DNA of 13,356 bases from Burkholderiales bacterium. GTDB taxonomy: Bacteria > Pseudomonadota > Gammaproteobacteria > Burkholderiales > Burkholderiaceae_C. Below are positions 7,083 to 13,356 of the stretch, piece by piece. How positions within the stretch are numbered: the stretch's first letter is position 1; each line of letters opens with the position of its first letter. The notes under the pieces are model-generated. The model was given only the letters and a program-made list of their open reading frames with translations, did not search any database and was not told the DNA's origin. The translations under genes were made by a program, and so were the position numbers. The DNA lies in assembly GCA_011391855.1 (NCBI GenBank), contig JAABPT010000451.1, forward strand, positions 1 through 13,356, written 5' to 3'.

Positions 7083-7110
7083 GGGGCCCCTCGCCGCGAC
7101 ATCGTCATCA

Positions 7111-7124
7111 CCCGCCGCGGCGGG
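7111..7124. repeat. GC palindrome between ppdK and pfk
   Basis: CCCGCCGCGGCGGG is a perfect 14-bp palindrome in the 81-base gap. It can form a short stem in the mRNA 29 bases before the pfk ATG. No T-run follows, so it is more likely a partial block, processing or stability element than a full terminator. Its inner 12 bases recur at 4827-4838 on the other side of pfk. Confidence 0.4.
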
Positions 7125-7163
7125 CCTGCCCTATGGCCGCTTTCAGACCACGTTGAAGCCGCT

Positions 7164-9896
7164 TCAGCCCGCCGCGTCCACCGCCGCCTGCGCCGCCGCC
7201 AGCCGGGCAATGGGCACCCGGAACGGCGAGCAACTCACATAGTCCAGCCCCACGCGGTGGAAAAACATCACCGAGGCCGGGTCGCCGCCATGTTCGCCGC
7301 ACACGCCGACCTCGATGTCGGGCCGCACCGAACGCCCCTTCTCCACCGCCATCGCCACGAGCAGGCCCACGCCCTTCTGGTCGATGGAGCGGAAGGGGTC
7401 GTGTTCGTAGATGCCCTTCTTCATATAGTCGGGCAGAAACTTGCCGGCGTCGTCGCGCGAAAAGCCCATCGTCATCTGCGTCAGATCGTTGGTGCCGAAG
7501 CTGAAGAATTCGGCCTGCTTGCCGATGCTTTCGGCCACCAGCGCGGCGCGCGGCGTCTCGATCATGGTGCCCAGCATGTAGTGCAGCGTCTCGCCGCGCT
7601 CGGCGAAGACCTGCGCCGCGGTGGCGCGGATCACCGCCGCCTGGGCGTTGAATTCGCGCACCGTACCCACCAGCGGCACCATGATCTCGGCCTTCACCTC
7701 CACACCCTTGGCCTGCATGTTCAGGCCGGCCTCAAAGATGGCCCGCGCCTGCATCTCGGTGATCTCGGGGTAGGTGATGCCCAGCCGGCAGCCGCGGTGG
7801 CCGAGCATGGGGTTGAACTCGTGCAGGTCCTCCACGCGCATGCGGATCTTGCCCGGCGAGACCTTCATCTCGGTGGCCATCACCTGCTGCCCGGCGGCGT
7901 CGTGCGGGACGAATTCGTGCAGCGGCGGGTCGAGCAGGCGGATCGTCACTGGCAGCCCGCTCATTTCACGGAACAGGCCCTCGAAGTCGGCGCGCTGGAT
8001 CGGCAGCAGCTTGGCCAGCGCCTTGCGACGACCGGCCTCGTCGTCGGCCAGGATCATTTCGCGCACCGCAATGATGCGCTCGCCCTCGAAGAACATGTGC
8101 TCGGTGCGCGCCAGGCCAATGCCGGTGGCGCCGAAATTGCGCGCCACGCGCGCGTCTTCGGGGGTATCGGCATTGGCGCGAATCTCGAGCCGCTTGTAGC
8201 GGTCGGTCAGCGCCATCAGCGCGCCGAAGTCGCCGCTCAGTTCGGCGTCCTTGGTGGCGATGCGGCCGGCGAAGACCTCGCCGGTGGAACCGTTGAGCGA
8301 GAGCCACTCGCCTTCCTCGTAGCTCTTCTCGCCGATCGTCATGGTGCGCGCCTTGTAGTCGACATGCACCGCGCCGGCACCCGACACGCAGCATTTGCCC
8401 ATGCCGCGCGCCACCACGGCCGCGTGCGAGGTCATGCCGCCGCGCGCGGTGAGGATGCCCTTGGCCACGCTCATGCCTCGCAGGTCTTCGGGCGAAGTCT
8501 CCTGGCGCACCAGGATCACCGCCTTCCCTTGTTTCGCCCATTCCTCGGCCTCGTCGGCGAAGAAGACGATCTGCCCAGTGGCCGCGCCCGGCGAAGCCGG
8601 CAGGCCGCGAGCGATGACCACGGACTCCTTCAGCGCCTTGGGGTCGAAGATCGGGTGCAGCAGGTCGTTCAGCCGGTCGGGACTGACGCGCTGCAGCGCG
8701 GTCTTCTCATCGATCATGCCCTGCTGCAGCATCTCCATGGCGATGCGCACCATGGCCGCACCGGTGCGCTTGCCGTTGCGTGTCTGCAGCATCCACAGCT
8801 TGCCTTCCTGGATCGTGAATTCCAGGTCCTGCATGTCCTTGAAGTGGTTCTCCAGCGTCGTCTCGGCATGCAGCAACTGCTGGTAGATCTGCGGCATCAG
8901 CTCTTCCAGCGAAGGGTATTTGCTGCGCCGGTCTTCCTCGCTCACCAGCGCCAGCTGCGCCCAGCGCCGAGAACCCACCAGGCTCACCTGCTGCGGCGTG
9001 CGGATGCCGGCCACCACGTCTTCGCCCTGCGCGTTGACGAGGAATTCGCCGTTGAACAGGTCTTCGCCGGTGCCGGCGTCGCGCGAAAAGGCCACGCCGG
9101 TGGCGCTGCTGTCGCCCAGGTTGCCAAAGACCATGGCCTGCACGTTGACCGCCGTGCCCCAGGATTGCGGGATGTCGTTGAGTTCACGGTAGACGCGGGC
9201 GCGGTCGTTGTTCCAGCTTTCGAACACCGCCACCACGGCGCCCCAGAGCTGCTCCCAGGGGTCGGTGGGGAAGTCACGGCCGATGCGGGCGCGGATGAGG
9301 CCCTTGAAACGCGTCACCAGTTCCTTGAGATCGGGGGTGTCCAGGTCGGTGTCGAGCTGCACGCCCTTCTTCTCCTTGACCATGTCGATGATCACTTCGA
9401 AGGGATCGTGGTCTTCCTTGGACACGGGCTTCAAGCCCATCACCACGTCGCCGTACATCTGCACGAAGCGGCGGTACGAGTCCCAGGCGAAGCGTTCGTT
9501 GCCGGCCTTGGTGGCCAGGCCTTCCACGGCCTCGTCGTTGAGTCCCAGGTTGAGGATGGTGTCCATCATGCCGGGCATGGAGGCGCGCGCGCCTGAGCGC
9601 ACCGACAGCAGCAGCGGGTCGGCGGCGTTGCCGAACTTTTTGCCCATCTCCTGTTCGATATAGGCCACGCCCTGCAGCACCTCGGCCTCGATCAGCTTCA
9701 GCGCCGCCTCCTTGCCCTGCTCGGTGAACACCGTGCAGGCCTCGGTGCTGATGGTGAAACCCGAGGGCACGGTGATGCCCAGGCGGCACATCTCGGCCAG
9801 GTTGGCGCCCTTGCCGCCGAGCAGGTTCTTCATGGCGGCCGCGCCGTCGGTGCGCGTACTGCCGAACAGGTAGACGAATTTCTGGGTCGTGCTCAT
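7164..9896 (-). CDS. ppdK: Pyruvate, phosphate dikinase
   Basis: This enzyme interconverts pyruvate + ATP + Pi and PEP + AMP + PPi in the cytoplasm. It can serve gluconeogenesis or, in reverse, a PPi-linked lower glycolysis. The 910-residue length fits the family (about 870-950). Domains in order are: an N-terminal nucleotide-binding half beginning KFVYLFG with GGKGANLAEM (27-36) and SVRSGARASMPGMMDTILNLG (98-118); the swivelling phosphohistidine domain with GGMTSHAAVVARG (486-498), catalytic H491 and T489, the site targeted by PDRP-type regulatory kinases in the family; and the C-terminal PEP/pyruvate barrel with GIGLARTEHMFF (592-603), FGTNDLTQM (800-808) and GVCGEHGGDP (864-873), where C866 is the catalytic cysteine. 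All key residues are present. The GGMTSHA and full-length barrel separate it from PEP synthase. No PDRP regulator gene is in the window. It leads a likely two-gene unit with pfk. Confidence 0.97.
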   Translation of the reverse strand: MSTTQKFVYLFGSTRTDGAAAMKNLLGGKGANLAEMCRLGITVPSGFTISTEACTVFTEQGKEAALKLIEAEVLQGVAYIEQEMGKKFGNAADPLLLSVRSGARASMPGMMDTILNLGLNDEAVEGLATKAGNERFAWDSYRRFVQMYGDVVMGLKPVSKEDHDPFEVIIDMVKEKKGVQLDTDLDTPDLKELVTRFKGLIRARIGRDFPTDPWEQLWGAVVAVFESWNNDRARVYRELNDIPQSWGTAVNVQAMVFGNLGDSSATGVAFSRDAGTGEDLFNGEFLVNAQGEDVVAGIRTPQQVSLVGSRRWAQLALVSEEDRRSKYPSLEELMPQIYQQLLHAETTLENHFKDMQDLEFTIQEGKLWMLQTRNGKRTGAAMVRIAMEMLQQGMIDEKTALQRVSPDRLNDLLHPIFDPKALKESVVIARGLPASPGAATGQIVFFADEAEEWAKQGKAVILVRQETSPEDLRGMSVAKGILTARGGMTSHAAVVARGMGKCCVSGAGAVHVDYKARTMTIGEKSYEEGEWLSLNGSTGEVFAGRIATKDAELSGDFGALMALTDRYKRLEIRANADTPEDARVARNFGATGIGLARTEHMFFEGERIIAVREMILADDEAGRRKALAKLLPIQRADFEGLFREMSGLPVTIRLLDPPLHEFVPHDAAGQQVMATEMKVSPGKIRMRVEDLHEFNPMLGHRGCRLGITYPEITEMQARAIFEAGLNMQAKGVEVKAEIMVPLVGTVREFNAQAAVIRATAAQVFAERGETLHYMLGTMIETPRAALVAESIGKQAEFFSFGTNDLTQMTMGFSRDDAGKFLPDYMKKGIYEHDPFRSIDQKGVGLLVAMAVEKGRSVRPDIEVGVCGEHGGDPASVMFFHRVGLDYVSCSPFRVPIARLAAAQAAVDAAG

Positions 9897-9937
9897 GGAG
9901 TGCTCTTTGGGAGTGAAAAAGATGACCGGATATCGTC

Positions 9938-9964
9938 GATCAAACCATCGCGTGCGGGTTGATC
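9938..9964. promoter_or_regulatory. Inverted repeat upstream of ppdK, possible operator
   Basis: GATCAAACC (9938-9946) and GGTTGATC (9957-9964) form an imperfect dyad (one extra A) about a 10-base centre, located 42-68 bases upstream of the ppdK ATG. The position suits an operator or a leader hairpin. The arms are less GC-rich than their surroundings. No regulator was identified, and the role is inference. Confidence 0.35.
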
Positions 9965-9974
9965 CAGCGCAAGA

Positions 9975-9992
9975 GCTGCGAAGCCCCGCAGC
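9975..9992 (-). terminator. Short hairpin downstream of glgC
   Basis: GCTGCG (9975-9980) and CGCAGC (9987-9992) form a perfect 6-bp stem with a 6-base loop, 42 bases past the glgC stop on the minus strand. There is no T-run after it, so it is at best a weak or Rho-assisted terminator. Confidence 0.3.
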
Positions 9993-10033
9993 GGCGAAGC
10001 GTCACTGCCCGCCGCCAGCGCGGTCAGGCGCGT

Positions 10034-11284
10034 TCAGTGCATGCCCAGCAGGTCGGGCGTGACGAGGCAGATGCCACGCTCGGTGACGTGAAAGCGCGCA
10101 CTGTCCTGCACCGGGTCGACACCGGCCGTGAAACCGTCGGGCAGCACGCAACGCCGGTCGATGATGGTGCGCCGCAGCACCACACCGCGACCGATGCTCA
10201 CGTTGGACAACACCACCGAATCCTCCACCAGGCTGCCCTCGGCAACGAGCACGCCATTGAAGAGGATCGAGCGGCGGATGGTGGCGCCGCTGACGATGCA
10301 GCCGCCGGAAACCAGCGAATCCACCGCCATGCCGCGCCGCCCGGCATCGTCGAAGACGAATTTCGCCGGCGGCCGCGTGGACTGGCGGCCGAGCACGGGC
10401 CAGGACTCGTCGTACAGGTTGAGTTCGGGCACCACCCGCGTGAGGTCGAGGTTGGCTTCCCAGTAGGCGTCGAGCGTGCCCACGTCGCGCCAGTAGGGGC
10501 GGTCGCCGACCATGTTGACGCAGCTGTCCTCGAAGCGGTGCGCAAAGACCCGCGCCGAAGTCAGCACGCGGGGGATGATGTCGCGGCCGAAGTCGTGGCT
10601 GGAAGCCGTGTCGCGGGCGTCACGTTCGAGCTCGTCGAACAGGAAGTCGGTATCGAAGACATAGATGCCCATGCTGGCCAGCGCGCGGCCGGGTTTGCCG
10701 GGCATGGGCCGCGGGTGGGCCGGCTTCTCGTCGAAGGCCACGATGCGTTGCTCGGTGTCGACCGCCATGACGCCGAAATCGCTGGCGTCGTCCAACGGCA
10801 CCTCCAGGCAGGCCACCGTGAGCTGCGCGCCCTGCATCATGTGCTCCTCCAGCATGACCGAATAGTCCATCTTGTAGACATGGTCGCCGGCCAGCACCAC
10901 CACGTATTTCGGCTCCGCCTCGCGCAGCAAATCCAGGTTCTGGTACACCGCGTTCGCCGTGCCGCTGTACCAAAGCTCGCCGGTCTGCTGCTGTGCGGGA
11001 ACGATGTCGACGAATTCGCCCAGGCTGGCCTCCAGGAAACCCCAGCTGCGCTCGATGTGGCGAATGAGCGGCTGCGCCTTGTACTGCGTGAGCACGCCGA
11101 TGCGCCGCAGGCCGGAATTGACGCAGTTGCCCAACGTGAAGTCGATGATGCGCATCGTGCCCGCAAACGGCACGGCGGGCTTGGCGCGGTGGTCGGTGAG
11201 CTGCCGCAGCCGACTGCCGCGGCCGCCGGCCAGCACCAGCGTGTAGGTGTTGCGGGTCAGGCCACGTCTTGAATCGATGCTCAT
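10034..11284 (-). CDS. glgC: Glucose-1-phosphate adenylyltransferase (ADP-glucose pyrophosphorylase)
   Basis: It makes ADP-glucose and PPi from glucose 1-phosphate and ATP, the committed step of bacterial glycogen synthesis. The 416 residues match the usual length. The N-terminal nucleotidyltransferase domain has LAGGRGSRL (18-26), RAKPAVPFAG (33-42) with K35 at the place of the E. coli activator lysine K39, IIDFTLGNCVNSG (46-58), LAGDHVYKMDY (131-141) with the catalytic-metal Asp, FDEKP (184-188) with the sugar-phosphate lysine, and SMGIYVF (204-210). The C-terminal part is a left-handed helix region (SGATIRRSIL, VEDSVVLSNVSIGRG). The ATG at 11282-11284 has GGAG 10 bases upstream. No glgA, glgB or glgP is visible nearby, so it stands apart from a glg operon here. 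A 171-base gap separates it from xerD, so it probably has its own promoter. Confidence 0.96.
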   Translation of the reverse strand: MSIDSRRGLTRNTYTLVLAGGRGSRLRQLTDHRAKPAVPFAGTMRIIDFTLGNCVNSGLRRIGVLTQYKAQPLIRHIERSWGFLEASLGEFVDIVPAQQQTGELWYSGTANAVYQNLDLLREAEPKYVVVLAGDHVYKMDYSVMLEEHMMQGAQLTVACLEVPLDDASDFGVMAVDTEQRIVAFDEKPAHPRPMPGKPGRALASMGIYVFDTDFLFDELERDARDTASSHDFGRDIIPRVLTSARVFAHRFEDSCVNMVGDRPYWRDVGTLDAYWEANLDLTRVVPELNLYDESWPVLGRQSTRPPAKFVFDDAGRRGMAVDSLVSGGCIVSGATIRRSILFNGVLVAEGSLVEDSVVLSNVSIGRGVVLRRTIIDRRCVLPDGFTAGVDPVQDSARFHVTERGICLVTPDLLGMH

Positions 11285-11455
11285 GGAAGGCAGGCTCCGT
11301 GTGACGGCCGCGCGACGCGAGGTCGGCCGGCAGCATACAGGGCGGCGGTCAAGCTTGGATGACAGACTTGCCAGAAGGGCCGGGCGGACCGTTGGCCGGC
11401 AGGCGGCGGGTCTGCGGGTGCGCCCGTGCAGCAGCGCGAAAGCCAGCGCCGCCGC
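11285..11455. other. Intergenic region between xerD and glgC
   Basis: At 171 bases this is the longest gap in the window and should hold the glgC promoter. On the minus strand a TTGACC and a TATGCT are visible (about 11332-11356), but they are only 9 bases apart and cannot form one normal sigma-70 promoter. An 8-bp palindrome CAAGCTTG sits at 11350-11357. No convincing terminator for xerD was seen. Confidence 0.4.
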
Positions 11456-12403
11456 TCAGCCCCGCGGATGGTGCGCCGCGTGCAACTGGCGCAGCCGTTC
11501 GCGCGCCACGTGGGTATAGATGGTGGTCGTGCCGATATCGGCATGGCCCAGCAGCATCTGCACCGCGCGCAGGTCGGCGCCGTGGTTGAGCAGGTGGGTG
11601 GCGAAGGCATGGCGCAGCGTGTGCGGCGACAGCGGTGCGCTGACACCGGCCGCCAGGGCGTAGCGCTTGATGAGACGCCAGAACATCTGCCGCGTCATGG
11701 CCGCGCCGCGCACGGTGACGAAGAGCGCGTCGCTGGCGCGCCCGCCCAGCACCGCGCCGCGGGCCGCGACCAGGTAGCGGCGCAGCCACTCGTGCGCCTC
11801 GGCGCCGAAGGGCACCAGGCGCTCGCGCGAGCCCTTGCCCGTGACGCGCAGCACGCCTTCGTCCAGCCCCAGGTGCACGGTCTTGAGCGACACCAGCTCG
11901 CTCACGCGCAGGCCGCTGGCGTACATGAGTTCGATCATGGTGCGGTCGCGCAGTCCCAGCGGCGTTTCGGTGTCGGGGGCGGCCAGCAGCGCTTCCACCT
12001 GCGCCTCGCTCAGCGTCTTGGGCACACGCAGCGGCTGGCGTGCGGCCAGCAACTTCAGCGTGGGATCGGCCGCCACCAGGCGTTCGCGCACGGCCCAGCG
12101 GAAATAGCGCTTGAAGACGGTGAGCCGCCGGTTGGCCGTGGTGGCGCGCGTGGCGGCATGGCGCTGGGCGGCAAAGCCCAGCAAGTCGGCTTCGGAGGTT
12201 TCGTCCAGCGCCTTGGACGCGGCCTTATGCAGCCAGGCGGCATACAGGCTGAGATCGCGCCTGTAGGCGGCCAGCGTCAGCGGCGCCAGGCCGTCCTCGA
12301 TCCACAGCGCGTCGACGAAGCGGTCGATCGAGGCCTGGCTTTGCGCATTCTGGGCTGGGGCTGGCAGCGAAGCCGGGCGGCGGCGGCCGGACTCAGGCGC
12401 CAC
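11456..12403 (-). CDS. xerD: Site-specific tyrosine recombinase XerD
   Basis: With XerC this recombinase resolves chromosome dimers at dif near the division septum. It has 315 residues from the GTG at 12401-12403, slightly longer than usual XerD (about 300). The N-terminal SAM-like DNA-binding domain (about 24-110) begins SIDRFVDALWIEDGLAPLTLAAYRRDL. The catalytic domain holds all active-site residues: R166 (YASGLRVSEL), K190 (TGKGSRERLVPF), H261 and R264 (SPHTLRHAFATHLL), H287 (LLGHADI) and nucleophile Y296 (TTIYTHVA). The start is uncertain: GTG overlaps the end of the upstream gene by 11 bases and has a weak ribosome site, so translation may be coupled. An ATG inside this stretch is out of frame. 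Core-genome XerD is preferred over a phage integrase because of the short domain plan and housekeeping neighbours; XerC is the main alternative. Confidence 0.88.
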   Translation of the reverse strand: MAPESGRRRPASLPAPAQNAQSQASIDRFVDALWIEDGLAPLTLAAYRRDLSLYAAWLHKAASKALDETSEADLLGFAAQRHAATRATTANRRLTVFKRYFRWAVRERLVAADPTLKLLAARQPLRVPKTLSEAQVEALLAAPDTETPLGLRDRTMIELMYASGLRVSELVSLKTVHLGLDEGVLRVTGKGSRERLVPFGAEAHEWLRRYLVAARGAVLGGRASDALFVTVRGAAMTRQMFWRLIKRYALAAGVSAPLSPHTLRHAFATHLLNHGADLRAVQMLLGHADIGTTTIYTHVARERLRQLHAAHHPRG

Positions 12404-12989
12404 CCAGCAGGCCCGCCTTGAGCTTGTTGTCGTAGGGCCGCTCGCCGACGAAGGAACGCAGCAGCGCGGCATAGAAGTCATCGCCGGCAATGGCCTCGCC
12501 TTGCGCCTGGCCGTTGAAGGCATAGAGCGTGCCCTGGGCGGGATCGAGGTCGAGGTCCACCACATCGCCCGGCCGCACGGGGCCCGTCTGTTCGATGAGG
12601 GCCTGGAAGCGCGCCATGCGCGGGGTGAGTCGCTCGACCTCGCCGGCAGTCGCATTGCGCACCAGGCCCTTGTTGAAGGCCTTCACGAATTCCGCCGCCG
12701 GCACCTTCTGCAGCATGCGCAACTGCACGCGTTTCGGGCCGGGCAGGGCCAGCGCCTGCTCCGCCGTGGTGGCGCGCGAGGGCAGGTATAGACCGGCTGC
12801 GTAGCCCTTGAACCAGGCCACGGCGCGCACGCCAGTGCCGTTGAGCCGCAGGGCCGTGCCCGCCACCAGCGCCTGCCGTTCGAAGGGCTGCCCCTCCACC
12901 ATCAGCGGTGCGCCCTGGGCACGCGGCAGCCCCGGCAGAACGAGGGCGGCCAGCAACCACTGCCGACGAGAGGGGTACCGATGGGTCAT
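12393..12989 (-). CDS. Chalcone isomerase-family exported protein
   Basis: This is a 198-residue protein. Residues 1-26 look like a signal peptide with a twin-arginine-like motif S7-R-R-Q-W-L-L and a hydrophobic core ending PRAQGA, so export through Tat is possible (SRRQWLL departs from the strict SRRxFLK). The mature part fits the bacterial chalcone-isomerase-like family: LRLNGTGVRAVAWFKGYAAGLYLP (about 52-75), LRMLQKVPAAEFVKAFNKGL, GDVVDLDLDP and the end SFVGERPYDNKLKAGLLGG. Bacterial members are mostly of unknown substrate and most lack flavonoid isomerase activity; some act as lipid-binding folds. The ATG at 12987-12989 was chosen because it puts the signal at the N terminus; the upstream ribosome site is weak. 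The gene overlaps xerD by 11 bases and is divergent from the AEC transporter. Confidence 0.8.
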   Translation of the reverse strand: MTHRYPSRRQWLLAALVLPGLPRAQGAPLMVEGQPFERQALVAGTALRLNGTGVRAVAWFKGYAAGLYLPSRATTAEQALALPGPKRVQLRMLQKVPAAEFVKAFNKGLVRNATAGEVERLTPRMARFQALIEQTGPVRPGDVVDLDLDPAQGTLYAFNGQAQGEAIAGDDFYAALLRSFVGERPYDNKLKAGLLGGA

Positions 12990-13149
12990 GGGGATCTTTT
13001 CGAGTGATCGCACTACAACGCCCGAGCCGGCCGCCGGGCCGACACGCAGGGCGCTGCCGGTCGCTGCCGGTCGCCGCCAGTCACCGCCAGTCACCGCCAT
13101 TCGCGCCCGGCACGCCGCCGACGCCATGCGCCCCGGATACTAGCGGCCC
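12990..13149. other. Divergent intergenic region with promoters for two genes
   Basis: These 160 bases lie between the chalcone-isomerase-family gene (-) and the AEC transporter gene (+), so both promoters should be here. The half near the minus-strand gene is A/T-richer, and the middle carries a 10-bp tandem repeat (listed separately). No -35/-10 pair could be assigned with confidence on either strand. Confidence 0.5.
13052..13101. repeat. Five-unit 10-bp tandem repeat
   Basis: The units are CGCTGCCGGT, CGCTGCCGGT, CGCCGCCAGT, CACCGCCAGT and CACCGCCATT, in register without gaps. The first two are identical and the rest drift by one or two bases from one unit to the next. The period is close to one turn of B-DNA, so identical faces of each unit lie on the same side. 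It sits about 50 bases from the transporter start. It may be a slipped-strand minisatellite or a set of phased binding sites; the sequence alone does not tell. Confidence 0.75.
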
Positions 13150-13356
13150 ATGTCCGACGCATTCCTGCTGCTGCCCGACTTCGCGCTCATCGTCGTGGGC
13201 TGGCTGATCTGCCGCCACACGCCGCTGAACCGGCCGGTGTGGGACGGCGCCGAGCGGCTGGTGTATTACGTGCTCTTCCCGGCGCTGCTGTTCAATTCCA
13301 TCCTGCGCCACCCGCTGGCGCTGGGCAGTACCCTGCCGCTGGCCGCCAGCGGCCTG
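13150..13356 (+). CDS. AEC (auxin efflux carrier) family transporter, N-terminal part
   Basis: Sixty-nine codons are visible from ATG 13150 to the window end; the gene continues beyond. The residues form a hydrophobic N-terminal helix (about 5-21, FLLLPDFALIVVGWLIC), a short loop HTPLNRPVWDGAERL and a second helix beginning VYYVLFPALLFNSIL. 'LVYYVLFPALLFNS' is a strong AEC/malonate-transporter family mark: the tyrosine-phenylalanine-proline turn of the second helix. Family members are 10-helix inner-membrane carriers of about 300 residues that export or import organic acids or amino acids. The substrate cannot be told from this part. The start has only a weak ribosome site. Confidence 0.8.
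   Translation, partial: MSDAFLLLPDFALIVVGWLICRHTPLNRPVWDGAERLVYYVLFPALLFNSILRHPLALGSTLPLAASGL

Noticed and set aside
4698..9596. A 1632-codon open frame on the plus strand, opposite pfk and ppdK
   Set aside because: It lies wholly antisense to two well-supported genes. Its protein is rich in His, Arg, Gln, Ala, Asp and Val without domains, the usual look of the reverse frame of GC-rich genes where stops are rare.
11332..11356. TTGACC plus TATGCT as a sigma-70 promoter for glgC
   Set aside because: The two hexamers are only 9 bases apart, too close for one promoter.
12404..12655. 84-codon extension of xerD
   Set aside because: It overlaps the chalcone-isomerase-family gene in another frame and has no XerD similarity. 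A GTG at 12403 gives a normal length.

Overview
The window is GC-rich DNA (most codons end in G or C) from a proteobacterium. The closest fit is a betaproteobacterium of the Burkholderiales (Rubrivivax, Leptothrix or Methylibium-like). This placement is an inference from gene content and codon style; the window has no rRNA or other marker gene. It is densely coded: no gap between genes exceeds about 170 bases, and no tRNA, rRNA, CRISPR array or insertion sequence was seen.

Layout. Positions 3-356 (+) hold the end of a PDZ-domain protein, possibly a retropepsin-like protease. It converges on an orphan lipoprotein gene (357-1085, -). A four-gene minus-strand operon follows, transcribed from 4774 down to 1200: carboxyltransferase, OadG-like small membrane subunit, biotin carrier and sodium-pump beta subunit. 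This is the A-D-C-B order known for sodium-translocating methylmalonyl-CoA decarboxylase. Upstream of it, also on the minus strand, lie a tandem 6-phosphofructokinase (4863-7082), pyruvate phosphate dikinase (7164-9896), ADP-glucose pyrophosphorylase glgC (10034-11284), the tyrosine recombinase xerD (11456-12403) and a chalcone-isomerase-family exported protein (12393-12989). The last two overlap by 11 bases. An AEC-family transporter starts divergently at 13150 (+) and runs off the window.

How the genes fit together. The middle of the window (1.2-11.3 kb) reads as a central-carbon and energy block. GlgC commits glucose-1-phosphate to glycogen. PPDK interconverts pyruvate and PEP. PFK commits carbon to glycolysis. 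The biotin decarboxylase complex would couple decarboxylation of an acyl-CoA, probably methylmalonyl-CoA, to sodium export. Each block has its own short intergenic gap with palindromes, so they are probably separate or partly coupled transcription units.

The most unusual item is the phosphofructokinase. It is a single 739-residue chain made of two PFK domains. The N-terminal half looks catalytically intact and ATP-type. The C-terminal half has lost its ATP-binding and part of its catalytic signature. This is the architecture of animal and fungal PFK, and several motifs read almost like the vertebrate enzyme. Other points are a possible loss of a conserved polar residue in the sodium-pump beta subunit, a five-unit 10-bp tandem repeat in the divergent promoter region near 13.05 kb, and a shared 12-bp GC palindrome on both sides of the pfk gene.
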